64,000 nt of DNA from Levilactobacillus humaensis (GCF_024345185.1 NZ_BROB01000010.1:1-64000), one strand, 5' to 3'. Positions 9,883 through 20,460 are shown, counted from the stretch's first letter. Notes: generated by a model from the letters alone, not told the origin. Translations and numbers: made by a program.

Positions 9883-12800
9883 TCAGTCGTCCGTTGCCTT
9901 CGCCTTATCGGCGGCTGGCTTCGTGGTCTTGAGAACAATGTCTCGTAAGGCCGCCATGAATTGTTGAACCTGTGGCAACCAGTCTGTCACCGTCATTTGT
10001 GGTTGAATAACCAACTTGATATGGAGCCGGTCGTCATTGACGGCCACGGTTGCCTTGAGCTTGGTGGCAGCAAGCGCCTTGAAGACGTCCTCACCACCTA
10101 AAATATTGGTGCCGCGCTTAGAGATCGTCACGAAGACATCCCCATTGACCCGCCGAATCTTATCGACCAGCGCCAGGTCTGCGGCTAATTTCAATTGACC
10201 AATCGTGAGAAGCTGACCAACTGCCGTTGGGTAATCCCCAAACCGGTCGATCAGATCGGCTTGAATCTCACTGACCTCGTCATCACTCTCCAGTTGGCGA
10301 ATCCGTTTGTACATTTCAATCTTCTGTTGTTCGTCCGCGATGTAGTCACTTGGCAAGTACGCCTCGACACCCAACTCGACGGTGGTATCCGTCTTCGGCT
10401 GCGTCTTCTTACCCCGCTTCTTCGCCACGGCATCACTCAACATCTGGGTATAAAGGTCATACCCTACGGAATTAATGAATCCGTGTTGTTGCTTACCCAA
10501 GAGGTTCCCGGCTCCCCGAATGGAGAGATCACGCATGGCGATCTTGAACCCGGAACCTAGTTCGGTAAAGTCCTTGATGGCCTCCAACCGTTTTTCACTG
10601 ACCTCGGTCAGCACCTTGTTGGGCTGGTAGGTGAAGTAGGCGTAAGCGACCCGATTACTCCGGCCGATCCGTCCCCGCAGTTGATACAGCTGAGAGAGCC
10701 CCATACGGTCCGCATTTTCGACGAACAGCGTGTTGGCATTCGGAATATCAATCCCAGTTTCAATGATGGTCGTCGTGACCAAGACATCGTAGTCCCCTCG
10801 TAGAAAGTCAAAGAGCACCCCTTCGAGCTGGGCTTCCGTCATCTTCCCATGAATATAGCCCACTTGGGCCTCAGGAACCAACGCCTGAATCTGACTGACG
10901 GTCTTCTCAATATCCTCCACCCGATTGTGCAGGTAGAAGACCTGACCGCCCCGCTGCATTTCGCGCCGAATCCCATCCTGAATGGCTCCCGCGTTCTGTT
11001 CCATCACATAGGTCTGGATGGGGAAACGGTTAGCCGGTGGCGTTTCGATCACCGACAGATCCCGCACACCCAACATTGACATGTGCAGCGTCCGGGGAAT
11101 CGGGGTCGCCGTTAGCGTCAGGACATCGACGTTGGCCTTCAACTGCTTGAGGCGTTCCTTATGCTTCACGCCAAATCGTTGTTCCTCATCGACCAACACC
11201 AGACCCAGGTTCTTAAACTTCACGTCCTGGGAAAGTAACCGGTGCGTCCCGACCACGATGTCGAGTTGCCCGGCTTCCAGGTCGTCAATCGACTGGCGAA
11301 TCTGTTTAGCCGTTCTGAAACGCGAGAACATCTCGACGTTAATCGGGTAGCCTTCGAAACGATTCATCATGGTGTCATAGTGTTGTTGGGCCAGAATGGT
11401 CGTTGGCACCAGGAAGGCCACCTGTTTACCCGCTTCAACCGCCTTAAAGGCAGCTCGTAAGGCTACTTCGGTCTTCCCATAACCAACATCCCCGACTAAG
11501 AGACGGTCCATCGGTCGGGGCTTCTCCATGTCATGTTTCACTTCCTCGATCGTCCGCAATTGATCGGGCGTCTCGGCATAGGGAAAGTCATTTTCAAAAT
11601 CATGTTGTAGACTGTCATCCTTTGGAAAGGCAAAGCCCTTCTCGGCGGCACGCTTGGCGTAAAGATCCACCAACTCATCGGCAATGTCTTCGATCTTGGC
11701 GGCCACTTTACTCTTGGTTTTAGCCCATTCGGACCCACCGAGCTTGTTAATCCGGGGTTTCTTATCCTCAGATGACACATACTTCTGAATCAGATTTAAC
11801 TGAGTAACCGGGATAAACAACTGCGCGTTGTCCTGGTAATCAATGGTCATGTAATCCTGATGAACCCCATCGACCGTCAACGTCTGCATCCCGATAAACT
11901 TCCCAATCCCGTGGTTGACGTGAACGACGTAATCCCCAGGCTTCAGGTCGGTATAACTCTTCAGCCGTTCGGCATTGGCCATCGTTTGACGACGGGCCCG
12001 CTTCTTCGTGACCTTCTGGAACATTTCAGCTTCCGTGATGACGACCAAGGAAGCTTCTGGTAATTCAAATCCAGTCCGTAAGCGTTCCGGCACTAACTGG
12101 GTCAGGCCACCTTGTAAATTGTCGGCCTTGGTTAACACCGATTGAATTTCAAAGTCATCTAAGGTCTGTTCAATCTTAGCGAGCCGTTCCTCGTCCTGAA
12201 CTAGCAAGACAATCGTCTGTTTCTGCTTACGCCAGCGGTCAATCTCCGTCTTCATGACGGGGAGTTGGCCGAAGAACTGTTGCATAGCCCGAGTGGTAAT
12301 GTTCGTTACCGCCTGGAACCGCAGACTCCCCATTCCCTTCTGAAATAGGGCCAGCATGACCTGTGCATGCCCGTCGTCTTTAACAATAGGTCGTAACTCC
12401 CCACCGAAGACCTGTTGCGAGAAGATTTGATGATGGGTCAGTTTATCCGTGGCCCAGTTGGCCTCGTCTTCCAGCAATTGCTGTTCGGCATCCTGAAGAC
12501 GCGAATAGTCCCCAAACAACGCCAACCCATTATCCGGTAAGTAATCCAGCAGTTGGTGATGTTCCGGGAATAAATAGTCCGCGAATTCCATAAGTTGGGG
12601 ATCAACCGATCCTTTGCGTAACCCATCGATCAGCGGTTTCACTTGATTAGTTAACGTTTCAGTGGCATCCGCATCCAGCTTAGCCACTTGACTGGCCAGC
12701 TCCGCGGTTAAGCGATCGGCACCGGCCGTTCGCTCATCTGCGGTGAGAATGAAGTCGGTGGCTGGCAAAATTTCGACAGCGTCCACGTTCTCAATACTCC

Positions 12801-13431
12801 GTTGGGTGGCAGGGTCAAAATACCGTAAGGAGTCAATCTCGGTGTCGAAGAAATCCAGCCGCACGGGATAGTCGGCGGCTAATGGATAGATATCGACAAT
12901 CGACCCCCGTACGGCGAAGTCACCGGGACCAGCAACTAATTTCTGGTGGGCATAGCCCATGGCAAACAGCCGTTGTTGCAAGTCCTCGAGGTCGAACTCG
13001 CCGCCGACTTTGACACTAAAACGGGCCGCAGCAAAGTTACTTGGGGCCGGCAAGAATCGCCGTAGCCCTGACAGCGACGCCACAATCACGACTGGTCGGT
13101 CGCTCTGTAAGGCGCGTAGGGCATCGATCCGATCCGACCGGTATTCTGGTGAACTCGTGGCAACCTCGGCGGCCAGAAGTTCTTCGACAGGAAATTCATA
13201 CAGCTCATCGTCCCGTAATAAATTGGCGAGATCTTCAACCAACTGCCCCGCATGATACAGGGTATCCGTCACGTAGACAATGGACCGCCGTTGCTCGTGT
13301 AGGAGACTGGCAATAAACAAGGTCTCTGCCGACCCATTCAGCCCGGTCACGAGTTGGCGCTGCCCGCGCCCGAGGGTCTGCCGCACCGTTGCATATTGCG
13401 TTGTCTGCGTCATAAATGCTTCTAAATTCAC
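9883..13431 (-). CDS. mfd: transcription-repair coupling factor Mfd
   Basis: ATP-driven DNA translocase that displaces stalled RNA polymerase and recruits UvrA. The 1182-residue protein has the UvrB-homology N-terminus, the RNA-polymerase interaction domain (GDYVVHVNHGIGKFIG), then RecG-like helicase lobes with Walker A GDVGYGKTEVALR and the DEEQ box LVDEEQRFGVKHKE, and a C-terminal TRCF domain. The first codon is GTG, with AGAGGACA upstream; a second ATG 6 codons later is possible. It lies 16 bp after pth. Confidence 0.97.
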   Translation of the reverse strand: MNLEAFMTQTTQYATVRQTLGRGQRQLVTGLNGSAETLFIASLLHEQRRSIVYVTDTLYHAGQLVEDLANLLRDDELYEFPVEELLAAEVATSSPEYRSDRIDALRALQSDRPVVIVASLSGLRRFLPAPSNFAAARFSVKVGGEFDLEDLQQRLFAMGYAHQKLVAGPGDFAVRGSIVDIYPLAADYPVRLDFFDTEIDSLRYFDPATQRSIENVDAVEILPATDFILTADERTAGADRLTAELASQVAKLDADATETLTNQVKPLIDGLRKGSVDPQLMEFADYLFPEHHQLLDYLPDNGLALFGDYSRLQDAEQQLLEDEANWATDKLTHHQIFSQQVFGGELRPIVKDDGHAQVMLALFQKGMGSLRFQAVTNITTRAMQQFFGQLPVMKTEIDRWRKQKQTIVLLVQDEERLAKIEQTLDDFEIQSVLTKADNLQGGLTQLVPERLRTGFELPEASLVVITEAEMFQKVTKKRARRQTMANAERLKSYTDLKPGDYVVHVNHGIGKFIGMQTLTVDGVHQDYMTIDYQDNAQLFIPVTQLNLIQKYVSSEDKKPRINKLGGSEWAKTKSKVAAKIEDIADELVDLYAKRAAEKGFAFPKDDSLQHDFENDFPYAETPDQLRTIEEVKHDMEKPRPMDRLLVGDVGYGKTEVALRAAFKAVEAGKQVAFLVPTTILAQQHYDTMMNRFEGYPINVEMFSRFRTAKQIRQSIDDLEAGQLDIVVGTHRLLSQDVKFKNLGLVLVDEEQRFGVKHKERLKQLKANVDVLTLTATPIPRTLHMSMLGVRDLSVIETPPANRFPIQTYVMEQNAGAIQDGIRREMQRGGQVFYLHNRVEDIEKTVSQIQALVPEAQVGYIHGKMTEAQLEGVLFDFLRGDYDVLVTTTIIETGIDIPNANTLFVENADRMGLSQLYQLRGRIGRSNRVAYAYFTYQPNKVLTEVSEKRLEAIKDFTELGSGFKIAMRDLSIRGAGNLLGKQQHGFINSVGYDLYTQMLSDAVAKKRGKKTQPKTDTTVELGVEAYLPSDYIADEQQKIEMYKRIRQLESDDEVSEIQADLIDRFGDYPTAVGQLLTIGQLKLAADLALVDKIRRVNGDVFVTISKRGTNILGGEDVFKALAATKLKATVAVNDDRLHIKLVIQPQMTVTDWLPQVQQFMAALRDIVLKTTKPAADKAKATDD

Positions 13432-13447
13432 GGCTAATGTCCTCTTC

Positions 13448-14005
13448 CTAATTGTATTGATTCATTAACTGGGTAAACTCGGTACCCCCAATCCAGTCAT
13501 CCAATGCGGCCACAGCCTGATCGGTTGCCTGGTTAAAAAGTGGGGCCTGTTCCGTGGTAAATTTCCCTAAAACATAATCTACCACAGAATGTTGTTGGGG
13601 ATGGGCGATGCCCACCCGTAAACGCTTGAATTTCTCGCTAGAAACGTGGGCAATGATACTCTTGATCCCATTGTGCCCACCGGCTGACCCATGGTCTCTG
13701 AGGCGGATGCGACCAACTGGCAAGTCCATGTCATCTTGAATGACGAAGATATCTTCCAGGTCAATCTTGAAGTAGTCCATCAGGGGGTGAACTGCTCGAC
13801 CAGATTCATTCATAAAGGTTGTGGGTTTAACGACCAATACCTTTTCACCGTTGACGAAGCCACTTCCAAAGCGGGCGTCGAACTTCCGAATCGTCATCGT
13901 GATCTGGTGTTCCTTGGCAAAGGCATCTGCCACCATAAAGCCGGTGTTATGCCGCGTTCCCGTGTACTGGGGGCCAATGTTGCCTAATCCAACGATCATT
14001 TTCAT
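13448..14005 (-). CDS. pth: peptidyl-tRNA hydrolase
   Basis: Releases tRNA from peptidyl-tRNA dropped by ribosomes; essential. The 185-residue protein shows GLGNIGPQY, the catalytic histidine in GTRHNTGF, and IQDDMDLPVG with the conserved Asp. The ATG at 14003-14005 has GGGAG 12 nt upstream; the TTG three codons earlier sits only 3 nt from that site. It heads the pth-mfd-flippase-rqcP operon and carries a leader of about 170 nt. Confidence 0.96.
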   Translation of the reverse strand: MKMIVGLGNIGPQYTGTRHNTGFMVADAFAKEHQITMTIRKFDARFGSGFVNGEKVLVVKPTTFMNESGRAVHPLMDYFKIDLEDIFVIQDDMDLPVGRIRLRDHGSAGGHNGIKSIIAHVSSEKFKRLRVGIAHPQQHSVVDYVLGKFTTEQAPLFNQATDQAVAALDDWIGGTEFTQLMNQYN

Positions 14006-14173
14006 TTTTAACAATTACTCCCTTATATAAATCCTAATTTACTGGTTAGTGACGTCGCTCTCGCCGACCTATCTGGCAGGCCTCCTGGGGCTTCCCCAGG
14101 TGAAACAAAATGGCTGGACGGGATCCGGATCCCCGTTCAGCTGGCTCAGTCAATTTCACAAATCTAATCAACG
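14006..14173 (-). promoter_or_regulatory. structured 5' leader of pth operon
   Basis: Between the inferred transcription start (about 14173) and pth lies a GC-rich leader that differs from the usual short AT-rich UTRs here. On the minus strand it folds into hairpin 1 (GCTG-ACGGG-ATC / GAT-CCCGT-CAGC, about 14110-14140), hairpin 2 (CCTGGGG-AAG-CCCCAGG, about 14085-14101) and a third stem near 14050. No U-run follows, so it is not a simple terminator. I do not recognise it as a known riboswitch. Function unknown. Confidence 0.45.
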
Positions 14174-14179
14174 CTCTAG

Positions 14180-14185
14180 AGTATA
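14180..14185 (-). promoter_or_regulatory. pth promoter -10
   Basis: Minus-strand TATACT preceded by TGC, an extended -10; no good -35 box is seen. Confidence 0.45.
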
Positions 14186-14298
14186 GCATAGTCCCACCAC
14201 CCCTGCACTGATCCGGCCTACAAGCATTGCAATGGTGGCGTTTTCAAGCTAAAAAGTTCACAAATTTAAGGCCGTCACGTAGTCGCTACCTGGTGAAC

Positions 14299-14308
14299 AT
14301 GGTATACT
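14299..14308 (+). promoter_or_regulatory. ldh promoter, extended -10
   Basis: TGGTATACT on the plus strand, about 57 bp before the ldh start; the -35 is weak, so the TG extension probably matters. Confidence 0.5.
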
Positions 14309-14353
14309 AAGCACTGGGTATTACTGCGTACCTTGATGTCTAAAATTTATTAG

Positions 14354-15319
<966 letters not shown>

Positions 15320-15339
15320 TCAGCTAACTTTTTAAAATG

Positions 15340-15374
15340 AAGGGCCTGAGACAAAAGTCTCGGGTCCTTTTTGT
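15340..15374 (+). terminator. terminator after ldh
   Basis: GGGCCTGAGAC / GTCTCGGGTCC stem with AAAA loop and a TTTTT tail. Confidence 0.9.
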
Positions 15375-15390
15375 GCTCCGAACGTCTATA

Positions 15391-15511
15391 GTCGAAACGT
15401 GTGACAAAAGGCAGTCAACTCCGCTTAACCCCGATAGACAAACAATCCAAGCCCGGGATTGTTCGTCTATCGACGTTAATGCTCATTGACTAAGCGCCTT
15501 TGGTCACACTC
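15391..15511. repeat. 121-bp hairpin repeat, copy A
   Basis: Imperfect palindrome whose two halves pair along most of their length. It matches the element at 17964-18085 in inverted orientation: both begin GTCGAAACGTG, contain AGGCAGTC.ACTCCGCTTAA and TTAATGCTC, and end GTCACACTC. The apical stem (GATAGAC-A-AACAATCC) differs between copies by paired changes. It lies between the ldh terminator and the L,D-transpeptidase. No coding capacity. Confidence 0.85.
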
Positions 15512-15723
15512 TTTTGTTGGGTAAATCACCTATCTAACAGTTAAACTCGTTATCCCCAGTGACGGTTAACTATATTCGCAGTCAATTAATTTTATAGAAA
15601 GCGTTAACAAATGGGCAACTACATTGTTATTTAAGGTTGTTTGAAGTAAGCTGGAGGTATGCTATTCTGTGAGCGAAAGGACGACGACTTTCCTGTCACT
15701 GACTTACTTAGGAGGTCACATTA

Positions 15724-17112
15724 ATGAAAAAGAAGAAAGCCTTCACCATCGGGCTCGTGACCGCAATCGTCGCGGTCGGAGCCTTATATGTTGGGCGAGT
15801 TTATCACTATGCCAACGCACAAGTCTTCTTCAAAGATACCCAAATTGCTGGCGTTAACGTTGGGGGCAACACTGCCGCTCAGGCCGCTGCAAAACTGAAG
15901 TCGACCCTCAAAGATCAACAACTGACGTTAAAGGATGGCCACAAGACCGTGGCTTCCTTTAGAACTCAATCCGTCGATCTCAAGGTCACGTCACAACAGG
16001 CGCTGCGCAAACTGATCACGAAACAAAACGCCTGGGCTTGGCCGGTTCACATTACCACGGCCACGGCCGATACCATCAAATTAAATGCTAGCAACGCCAA
16101 TGAACAGAGTGTTCGGACGCTAGCCAATACCATTACGACTAAAGCCAACCAGACACGGACAGCGTCAACAGACGCTTCGTTCACTTACCAAGATGGCGCC
16201 TACGTGGTGACCAAGCAGAAGACCGGTAACCAACTGGACGCAGCCAAGGTCGCGAAGTCCATTACGAATGCGATTGAGGTTGGCGACAGCACCGTCGACG
16301 TTTCCGGTGACTATCTGAAGCCTGCCGTCAGCACCACCGATACCAGCTTCAAGCAAGCCAAGACCAAGGCTGAGTCGATTGCCAAGCAAGATTACATCTA
16401 CAAGCTAAGTGGTCACACCATTGCCATTCCGAATCAAACGTTGGCTTCGTGGCTGACATTTAAGAATGGTAAACTTAGTGCCGACAATCACGCCATGAAG
16501 GTTTACCTGACGAAGCTCAGTAAGAAGTACGGAACGATTTACAAGACCCGGAGTTTCAAGTCCACGAAACGTGGAACCGTTTCGGTAGCACCTGGACTGT
16601 ACGGCTGGAGCATTAAGGTCAAGAGCGAGTTACCAAAGCTCAGCGCCTCGGTTCTAGCCGGTAAAGGCATGTCGCGAACCCCTGTGATTCAGGGGAGTGG
16701 TTACCACAATAGTGGAACCGACATCGGTGACTCCTACGTCGAAGTCGACAAGGTTAACCAACACATGTGGGTCTACAAGCACGGCAAGCTCGTCGTCTCG
16801 ACCGATGTCGTCACTGGTCTGCCAACCACGGCACACCACACGCCAAGTGGTGTCTGGGTCATCTGGAGCAAGCAACGTAACACCACCCTTCGTGGTAAGA
16901 ACGATAACGGCTCCAAGTATTCTTCCAAAGTGAAGTACTGGATGCCAATCGATGATACTGGTGTTGGGATTCATGACTCGTCATGGCAACCAACCTATGG
17001 CGGATCCTGGTACAAGACTCACGGATCACACGGCTGTGTGAACACGCCACCTTCCAAGATTAAGTCGGTCTTCGACAACGTGAGTGTCGGGACCCCCGTC
17101 ATCGTCTTCTAA
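15724..17112 (+). CDS. L,D-transpeptidase with YkuD catalytic domain
   Basis: Cell-wall enzyme that can form 3-3 cross-links or attach proteins to peptidoglycan. A short basic N-terminus and one membrane segment (residues about 7-27) anchor it outside the cell. The middle holds two peptidoglycan-binding-4-like regions rich in Lys/Thr. The C-terminal YkuD domain (about 335-462) has the motif THGSHGCVNTP with the catalytic Cys and an upstream His (GVGIHDSSW). Start ATG with AGGAGG upstream. Monocistronic, with a terminator after it. Confidence 0.93.
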   Translation: MKKKKAFTIGLVTAIVAVGALYVGRVYHYANAQVFFKDTQIAGVNVGGNTAAQAAAKLKSTLKDQQLTLKDGHKTVASFRTQSVDLKVTSQQALRKLITKQNAWAWPVHITTATADTIKLNASNANEQSVRTLANTITTKANQTRTASTDASFTYQDGAYVVTKQKTGNQLDAAKVAKSITNAIEVGDSTVDVSGDYLKPAVSTTDTSFKQAKTKAESIAKQDYIYKLSGHTIAIPNQTLASWLTFKNGKLSADNHAMKVYLTKLSKKYGTIYKTRSFKSTKRGTVSVAPGLYGWSIKVKSELPKLSASVLAGKGMSRTPVIQGSGYHNSGTDIGDSYVEVDKVNQHMWVYKHGKLVVSTDVVTGLPTTAHHTPSGVWVIWSKQRNTTLRGKNDNGSKYSSKVKYWMPIDDTGVGIHDSSWQPTYGGSWYKTHGSHGCVNTPPSKIKSVFDNVSVGTPVIVF

Positions 17113-17125
17113 TGAGATTTTTAAT

Positions 17126-17167
17126 AAGTGGTTATGGGATTGGTAACGACCCCGTAACCACTTTTTT
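17126..17167 (+). terminator. terminator after L,D-transpeptidase
   Basis: AAGTGGTTA-(T)GGG / CCC-(G)TAACCACTT stem followed by TTTTT. Confidence 0.88.
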
Positions 17168-17321
17168 ATGGCGACAAATCAGCCCCCAACTTGTTTTCAG
17201 TAAGTCCCGCCTTTTCGCTAATTTTCGGAAAATTAACCAAATTTGCCCCCACTTAATTGGGAAACTATGTTATTATGGGAAGAGATTATTAGAAGTTTCT
17301 AATTTTAGGAGGTCATCAGCC

Positions 17322-17963
17322 ATGCTGTTAAAATCCCTAGTGAAACCGAAAGAACGCTTAGTTACGGTTCGCGAGGATGTCACCCTGGAACAAGCCCTCA
17401 AGATTTTGGAAGACTCGGGCTACCGATGTGTTCCAATCCTGGATGAGACCGGGCAAATCTTCCGCGGAAACATTTATAAGATGCACATTTACCGTCACAA
17501 GTCTCGTGGCGGAGACATGCAGCTGCCGGTGACGTCATTACTTAAGAATGCCACCAAGTTTATCTCGGTAAACGCCGCTTTCTTTAACGTCTTCTTCTCC
17601 ATCAAGGACTTGCCATACATCGCAGTTCTCGATAACAAGAATGCCTTCTACGGCATCTTGACACATACGCGTCTGATGGACATGCTGTCCCAGTCGTGGA
17701 ACGTTAACATTGGTAGCTACGTGTTGACGGTTGTTTCCGCCGGCGAACGTGGTGACTTAGCTGGAATGGCCAAGGTCATCACCAAGTACACGTCCATTGC
17801 TAGTGTCATTAGCCTGGACGCCCAGGAAGGCGAACTGGTTCACCGAACCATGTTCACCCTCCCCGCTGAAGTCAACGAAGAAAAACTCGACCGGATCGTC
17901 AAGGCGTTGGAACGAAAAGAATTCCACGTGCCTGAAATTGAAGATTTGCGCCACGAAGGTTAG
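17322..17963 (+). CDS. CBS-domain protein, CbpA-like (CBS plus ACT)
   Basis: Cytoplasmic protein of 213 residues. The first 130 residues form a CBS pair (VTLEQALKILEDSGYRCVPI and YIAVLDNKNAFYGILTHTRL); the last 75 residues resemble an ACT fold. This layout matches the c-di-AMP-binding protein CbpA of Listeria, so a second-messenger sensor is plausible but not proven. The reading frame is open further upstream, but ATG 17322 has TTTTAGGAGG 9 nt before it. It is monocistronic; the second 122-bp hairpin repeat abuts its stop codon. Confidence 0.8.
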   Translation: MLLKSLVKPKERLVTVREDVTLEQALKILEDSGYRCVPILDETGQIFRGNIYKMHIYRHKSRGGDMQLPVTSLLKNATKFISVNAAFFNVFFSIKDLPYIAVLDNKNAFYGILTHTRLMDMLSQSWNVNIGSYVLTVVSAGERGDLAGMAKVITKYTSIASVISLDAQEGELVHRTMFTLPAEVNEEKLDRIVKALERKEFHVPEIEDLRHEG

Positions 17964-18085
17964 AGTGTGACAGAAGGCGGTTAGTCGTCGAGCATTAAGG
18001 CTGATAAGCAGATAATCCCGTTTTTTGGATTATGTGCTTATCAGGTTTAAGCGGAGTCGACTGCCTTCTTGTGCACGTTTCGACA
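17964..18085. repeat. 122-bp hairpin repeat, copy B (inverted relative to copy A)
   Basis: Starts at the first base after the stop of the CBS gene. Its reverse complement aligns end to end with 15391-15511. The apical stem reads GATAAGC..ATAATCC paired with GGATTAT..GCTTATC, where copy A has GATAGAC..AACAATCC paired with GGATTGTT..GTCTATC, so three pairs changed on both sides. It could serve as a 3' stability hairpin for the CBS transcript. Confidence 0.85.
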
Positions 18086-18108
18086 CCGTAAATTCAAAGC
18101 GCCACCCA

Positions 18109-18137
18109 AAAGGTCGTGACCAAGTCACGGCCTTTTC
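18109..18137 (+). terminator. terminator after CBS gene
   Basis: GGTCGTGAC / GTCACGGCC, 9 bp, 3-nt loop, then TTTTC. It is usable from both strands. Confidence 0.75.
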
Positions 18138-18173
18138 TGATCCCCAAAATTCCGATAAAATCCGATAGACAAA

Positions 18174-18208
18174 AAAGGCCACGACAAAATTGTCGTGACC
18201 TTTCTAAA
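18174..18208 (-). terminator. terminator after mazF-like gene
   Basis: AAGGTCACGACA / TTGTCGTGGCCTT followed by TTTT on the minus strand. Confidence 0.88.
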
Positions 18209-18223
18209 AGTCTCGCTATTGAG

Positions 18224-18622
18224 CTATGTAGTGGATCTTCTGGGTTTATTCTTTTTCTTGCGTGACTTATCCACCAGGCCAATACTCGTCGCTAAAGCGG
18301 TATCGACTGCTGCCATTGTTTTAACATCCAGGTGGGTCACTTGCTCCCTTAACCGTTGCTTATCAATCGTTCTAATTTGTTCAAGCAAAATGACGGAATC
18401 CCGCTCAATACCGGTTCGTTCCGCCGAGATACCGACATGAGTCGGCATCTTTGGTTTCTCGATCCGTGCGGTGATTGCCGCCACGATTACGGTCGGACTG
18501 TAATGGTTCCCCACGTTGTTTTGGATAATTAACACGGGGCGCATGCCACCCTGCTCCGAACCAACGACTGGTGATAGGTCGGCGAAGAAAACGTCACCGC
18601 GTTTAACTTCAACACGGGCCAT
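18224..18622 (-). CDS. mazF: MazF/PemK-family endoribonuclease toxin
   Basis: Type II toxin that cuts mRNA at specific short sequences. The N-terminal [28 protein letters not shown] is the MazF/NdoA signature region, and the S...I..EQ.RTID segment follows. At 132 residues it is slightly longer than NdoA because of a Lys/Arg-rich tail. It follows alr and the antitoxin gene by 30 bp, the order conserved in Firmicutes (acpS-alr-ndoAI-ndoA). A terminator ends the unit. Confidence 0.92.
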   Translation of the reverse strand: MARVEVKRGDVFFADLSPVVGSEQGGMRPVLIIQNNVGNHYSPTVIVAAITARIEKPKMPTHVGISAERTGIERDSVILLEQIRTIDKQRLREQVTHLDVKTMAAVDTALATSIGLVDKSRKKKNKPRRSTT

Positions 18623-18652
18623 GGGCCGCCATCCCCTATCCTCATAAATTAA

Positions 18653-18889
18653 TTACTGTTTAACTTGTTGTGCGTTACGAAAGGTTGTTAACCGCCGTTC
18701 TGCTTCCTCTTCACATGGTGTAAATGCTCGGACGAGATCCCGGTTAATCAAAGCCATTGCCTGGTAGCCAACAATGAGTGCCAGCTTCCGGGCTGCCGCG
18801 GCGTGCATCGGAATCAATGCCTGTCGCCGAACCGTCTTGGAAATATGCAATCGGATCTGTGGACGTTTGATTTGTTGCGAACGGATCAT
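18653..18889 (-). CDS. putative MazE-type antitoxin
   Basis: A 78-residue basic protein (MIRSQQIKRPQIRLHIS...) just before the MazF-like toxin and after alr. This is the position of the ribbon-helix-helix antitoxin EndoAI in relatives, but sequence likeness to known MazE is weak, so the assignment rests mainly on context. The start ATG (18887-18889) lies 6 nt after GGAGG; a GTG two codons upstream is too close to that site. Confidence 0.7.
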   Translation of the reverse strand: MIRSQQIKRPQIRLHISKTVRRQALIPMHAAAARKLALIVGYQAMALINRDLVRAFTPCEEEAERRLTTFRNAQQVKQ

Positions 18890-18973
18890 GTTCACCCTCC
18901 TAGGTTGTTAACGTTCTTACCTCATACAGTTTACCACGAATCCCTTAACCTGGACACTATTAACCCGTCCAAA

Positions 18974-20098
18974 TTAGTGAATGTATCGTCGTGGCAACCG
19001 GCTGGTAAAGCCGCAAGCAATCTCGTAATGAATTGTCCCACAATAGGTCGCCACGTCTTGCAATGTAATCTCCTGATCGCCATCTTTACCGATCAAAGTG
19101 ACCTTTGTTCCTCGGGGACAATTGTGTGGTAACCGAACCATTAACTGGTCCATGCAAACCCGGCCAATGATTTCACAGATCTGGCCATCGACCAGCACAT
19201 GAAAGCCTTGAAGACGGCGTTCGTAGCCATCAGCATAACCAATTGGTACCGTGCCAACCCATTCCGCCTCTTTAGCCGTGTAAGTGGCGCCGTAGCTAAC
19301 CGATTCACCGGCCGCCAAGCGCTTGGTATAAACCAGCTCACTAGTCAGACTCAGGGCTGGTTGCAGGTGGAAAGGTTCTTGAATGGCCGTTCCTGAAGGA
19401 TTCAAACCATAGCCCGCGACCCCATACCGCACGAGATTGTCGTTACAAGCCGCGTGCCAGAGGCTCGTCGCCGAGTTCGAGACGTGAACGTAGCGTGGGC
19501 GCCTTGGTAAAGCCTTGGTGAGCGTCTGCCATTTGGCAAATTGCTGCTTGAAGTACGTGTCATCCGGATCGTCGGCGGTTGAAAAGTGGGTAAAGACCCC
19601 TTCAAACGCAAAGGCCGTCGCGTGCTTTGTCAGGTAATCGACAGCTGCCACTAAGTCTGGGGCGTTGCGGAAGCCAATCCGCCCCATCCCGGTATCGAGT
19701 CCCAAGTGAACGCGTAATGGGTCTGGTGTTCCTGCTAACGTCAGATAAGCTTCAGCCTCAGTCAACCAGTCCATCGCGGCTACCGTGGCCGAGAGGTGTT
19801 CCTTAGCCATCAGTGGGGCATCGGCCGGATTAGTAACCCCCAAAATCAGAATGGGTTCATTGAATCCAGCGGCCCGTAATTCCAAAGCCTCGTCTAAAAT
19901 GGCGACACAAAAGCCACGGGCCCCCGCGTCCTTGGCGGCCTGCGCCACCTGAACCGCACCGTGACCGTAACCATTAGCCTTAACCACCATAAACAAATCA
20001 CACCCAGGGGCCAGACGTTCAACCTCCGCGTGAATGTTTTGGCGTAAAGCTTGTCGATCGATGACCAGCTGTGTTGGTCGATGTTCCCCAATTGCCAT
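18974..20098 (-). CDS. alr: alanine racemase
   Basis: PLP enzyme that makes D-alanine for peptidoglycan and teichoic acids. The PLP lysine is Lys40 in [10 protein letters not shown], and the catalytic Tyr lies in [10 protein letters not shown]. The 374-residue length is normal. The ribosome site AGAGGG lies inside the 3' end of acpS, whose stop is only 5 bp upstream, so the two genes are translationally close. Confidence 0.97.
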   Translation of the reverse strand: MAIGEHRPTQLVIDRQALRQNIHAEVERLAPGCDLFMVVKANGYGHGAVQVAQAAKDAGARGFCVAILDEALELRAAGFNEPILILGVTNPADAPLMAKEHLSATVAAMDWLTEAEAYLTLAGTPDPLRVHLGLDTGMGRIGFRNAPDLVAAVDYLTKHATAFAFEGVFTHFSTADDPDDTYFKQQFAKWQTLTKALPRRPRYVHVSNSATSLWHAACNDNLVRYGVAGYGLNPSGTAIQEPFHLQPALSLTSELVYTKRLAAGESVSYGATYTAKEAEWVGTVPIGYADGYERRLQGFHVLVDGQICEIIGRVCMDQLMVRLPHNCPRGTKVTLIGKDGDQEITLQDVATYCGTIHYEIACGFTSRLPRRYIH

Positions 20099-20103
20099 GA
20101 CAC

Positions 20104-20460
20104 TTACCCTCTTTCTAAGATGACTTCCGTCATTACCATGGTATCCGTATGCGAAATGGATACGTGGGCAATCCCCTCAAACGGTTGGCGTGTGACAATT
20201 GGTTGCCCTTGATCGTTGTCGCGAATTTCAATATCTTGAAAACCAACTGTGGACCCAATCCCGGTGCCCATGGCCTTGCTATATGACTCCTTAGCCGACC
20301 AGCGGCCACCAATAAACTCCACGGCCCGTCGTTGACTGAGTTGACGATAATCCGCCATTTCATTGGGCGTTAGCACCTTTTCTAAAAACTTCGGTTGCTT
20401 CGCCACGACTTGGGCGACGCGATCTAAATCTGTAATATCAATGCCGATCCCATAAATCAT
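20104..20460 (-). CDS. acpS: holo-[acyl-carrier-protein] synthase
   Basis: Transfers 4'-phosphopantetheine from CoA to acyl carrier protein. The 118-residue protein begins [15 protein letters not shown], with the conserved Asp of GIGIDITD, and has the second metal motif [13 protein letters not shown]. The longer frame upstream lacks a good site; the chosen ATG has AGGAG 10 nt before it. First gene of acpS-alr-antitoxin-mazF. Confidence 0.95.
   Translation of the reverse strand: MIYGIGIDITDLDRVAQVVAKQPKFLEKVLTPNEMADYRQLSQRRAVEFIGGRWSAKESYSKAMGTGIGSTVGFQDIEIRDNDQGQPIVTRQPFEGIAHVSISHTDTMVMTEVILERG

Noticed and set aside
14040-14160. The pth leader as SRP RNA, 6S RNA or tmRNA
   Set aside because: Size and conserved motifs of these RNAs do not fit.
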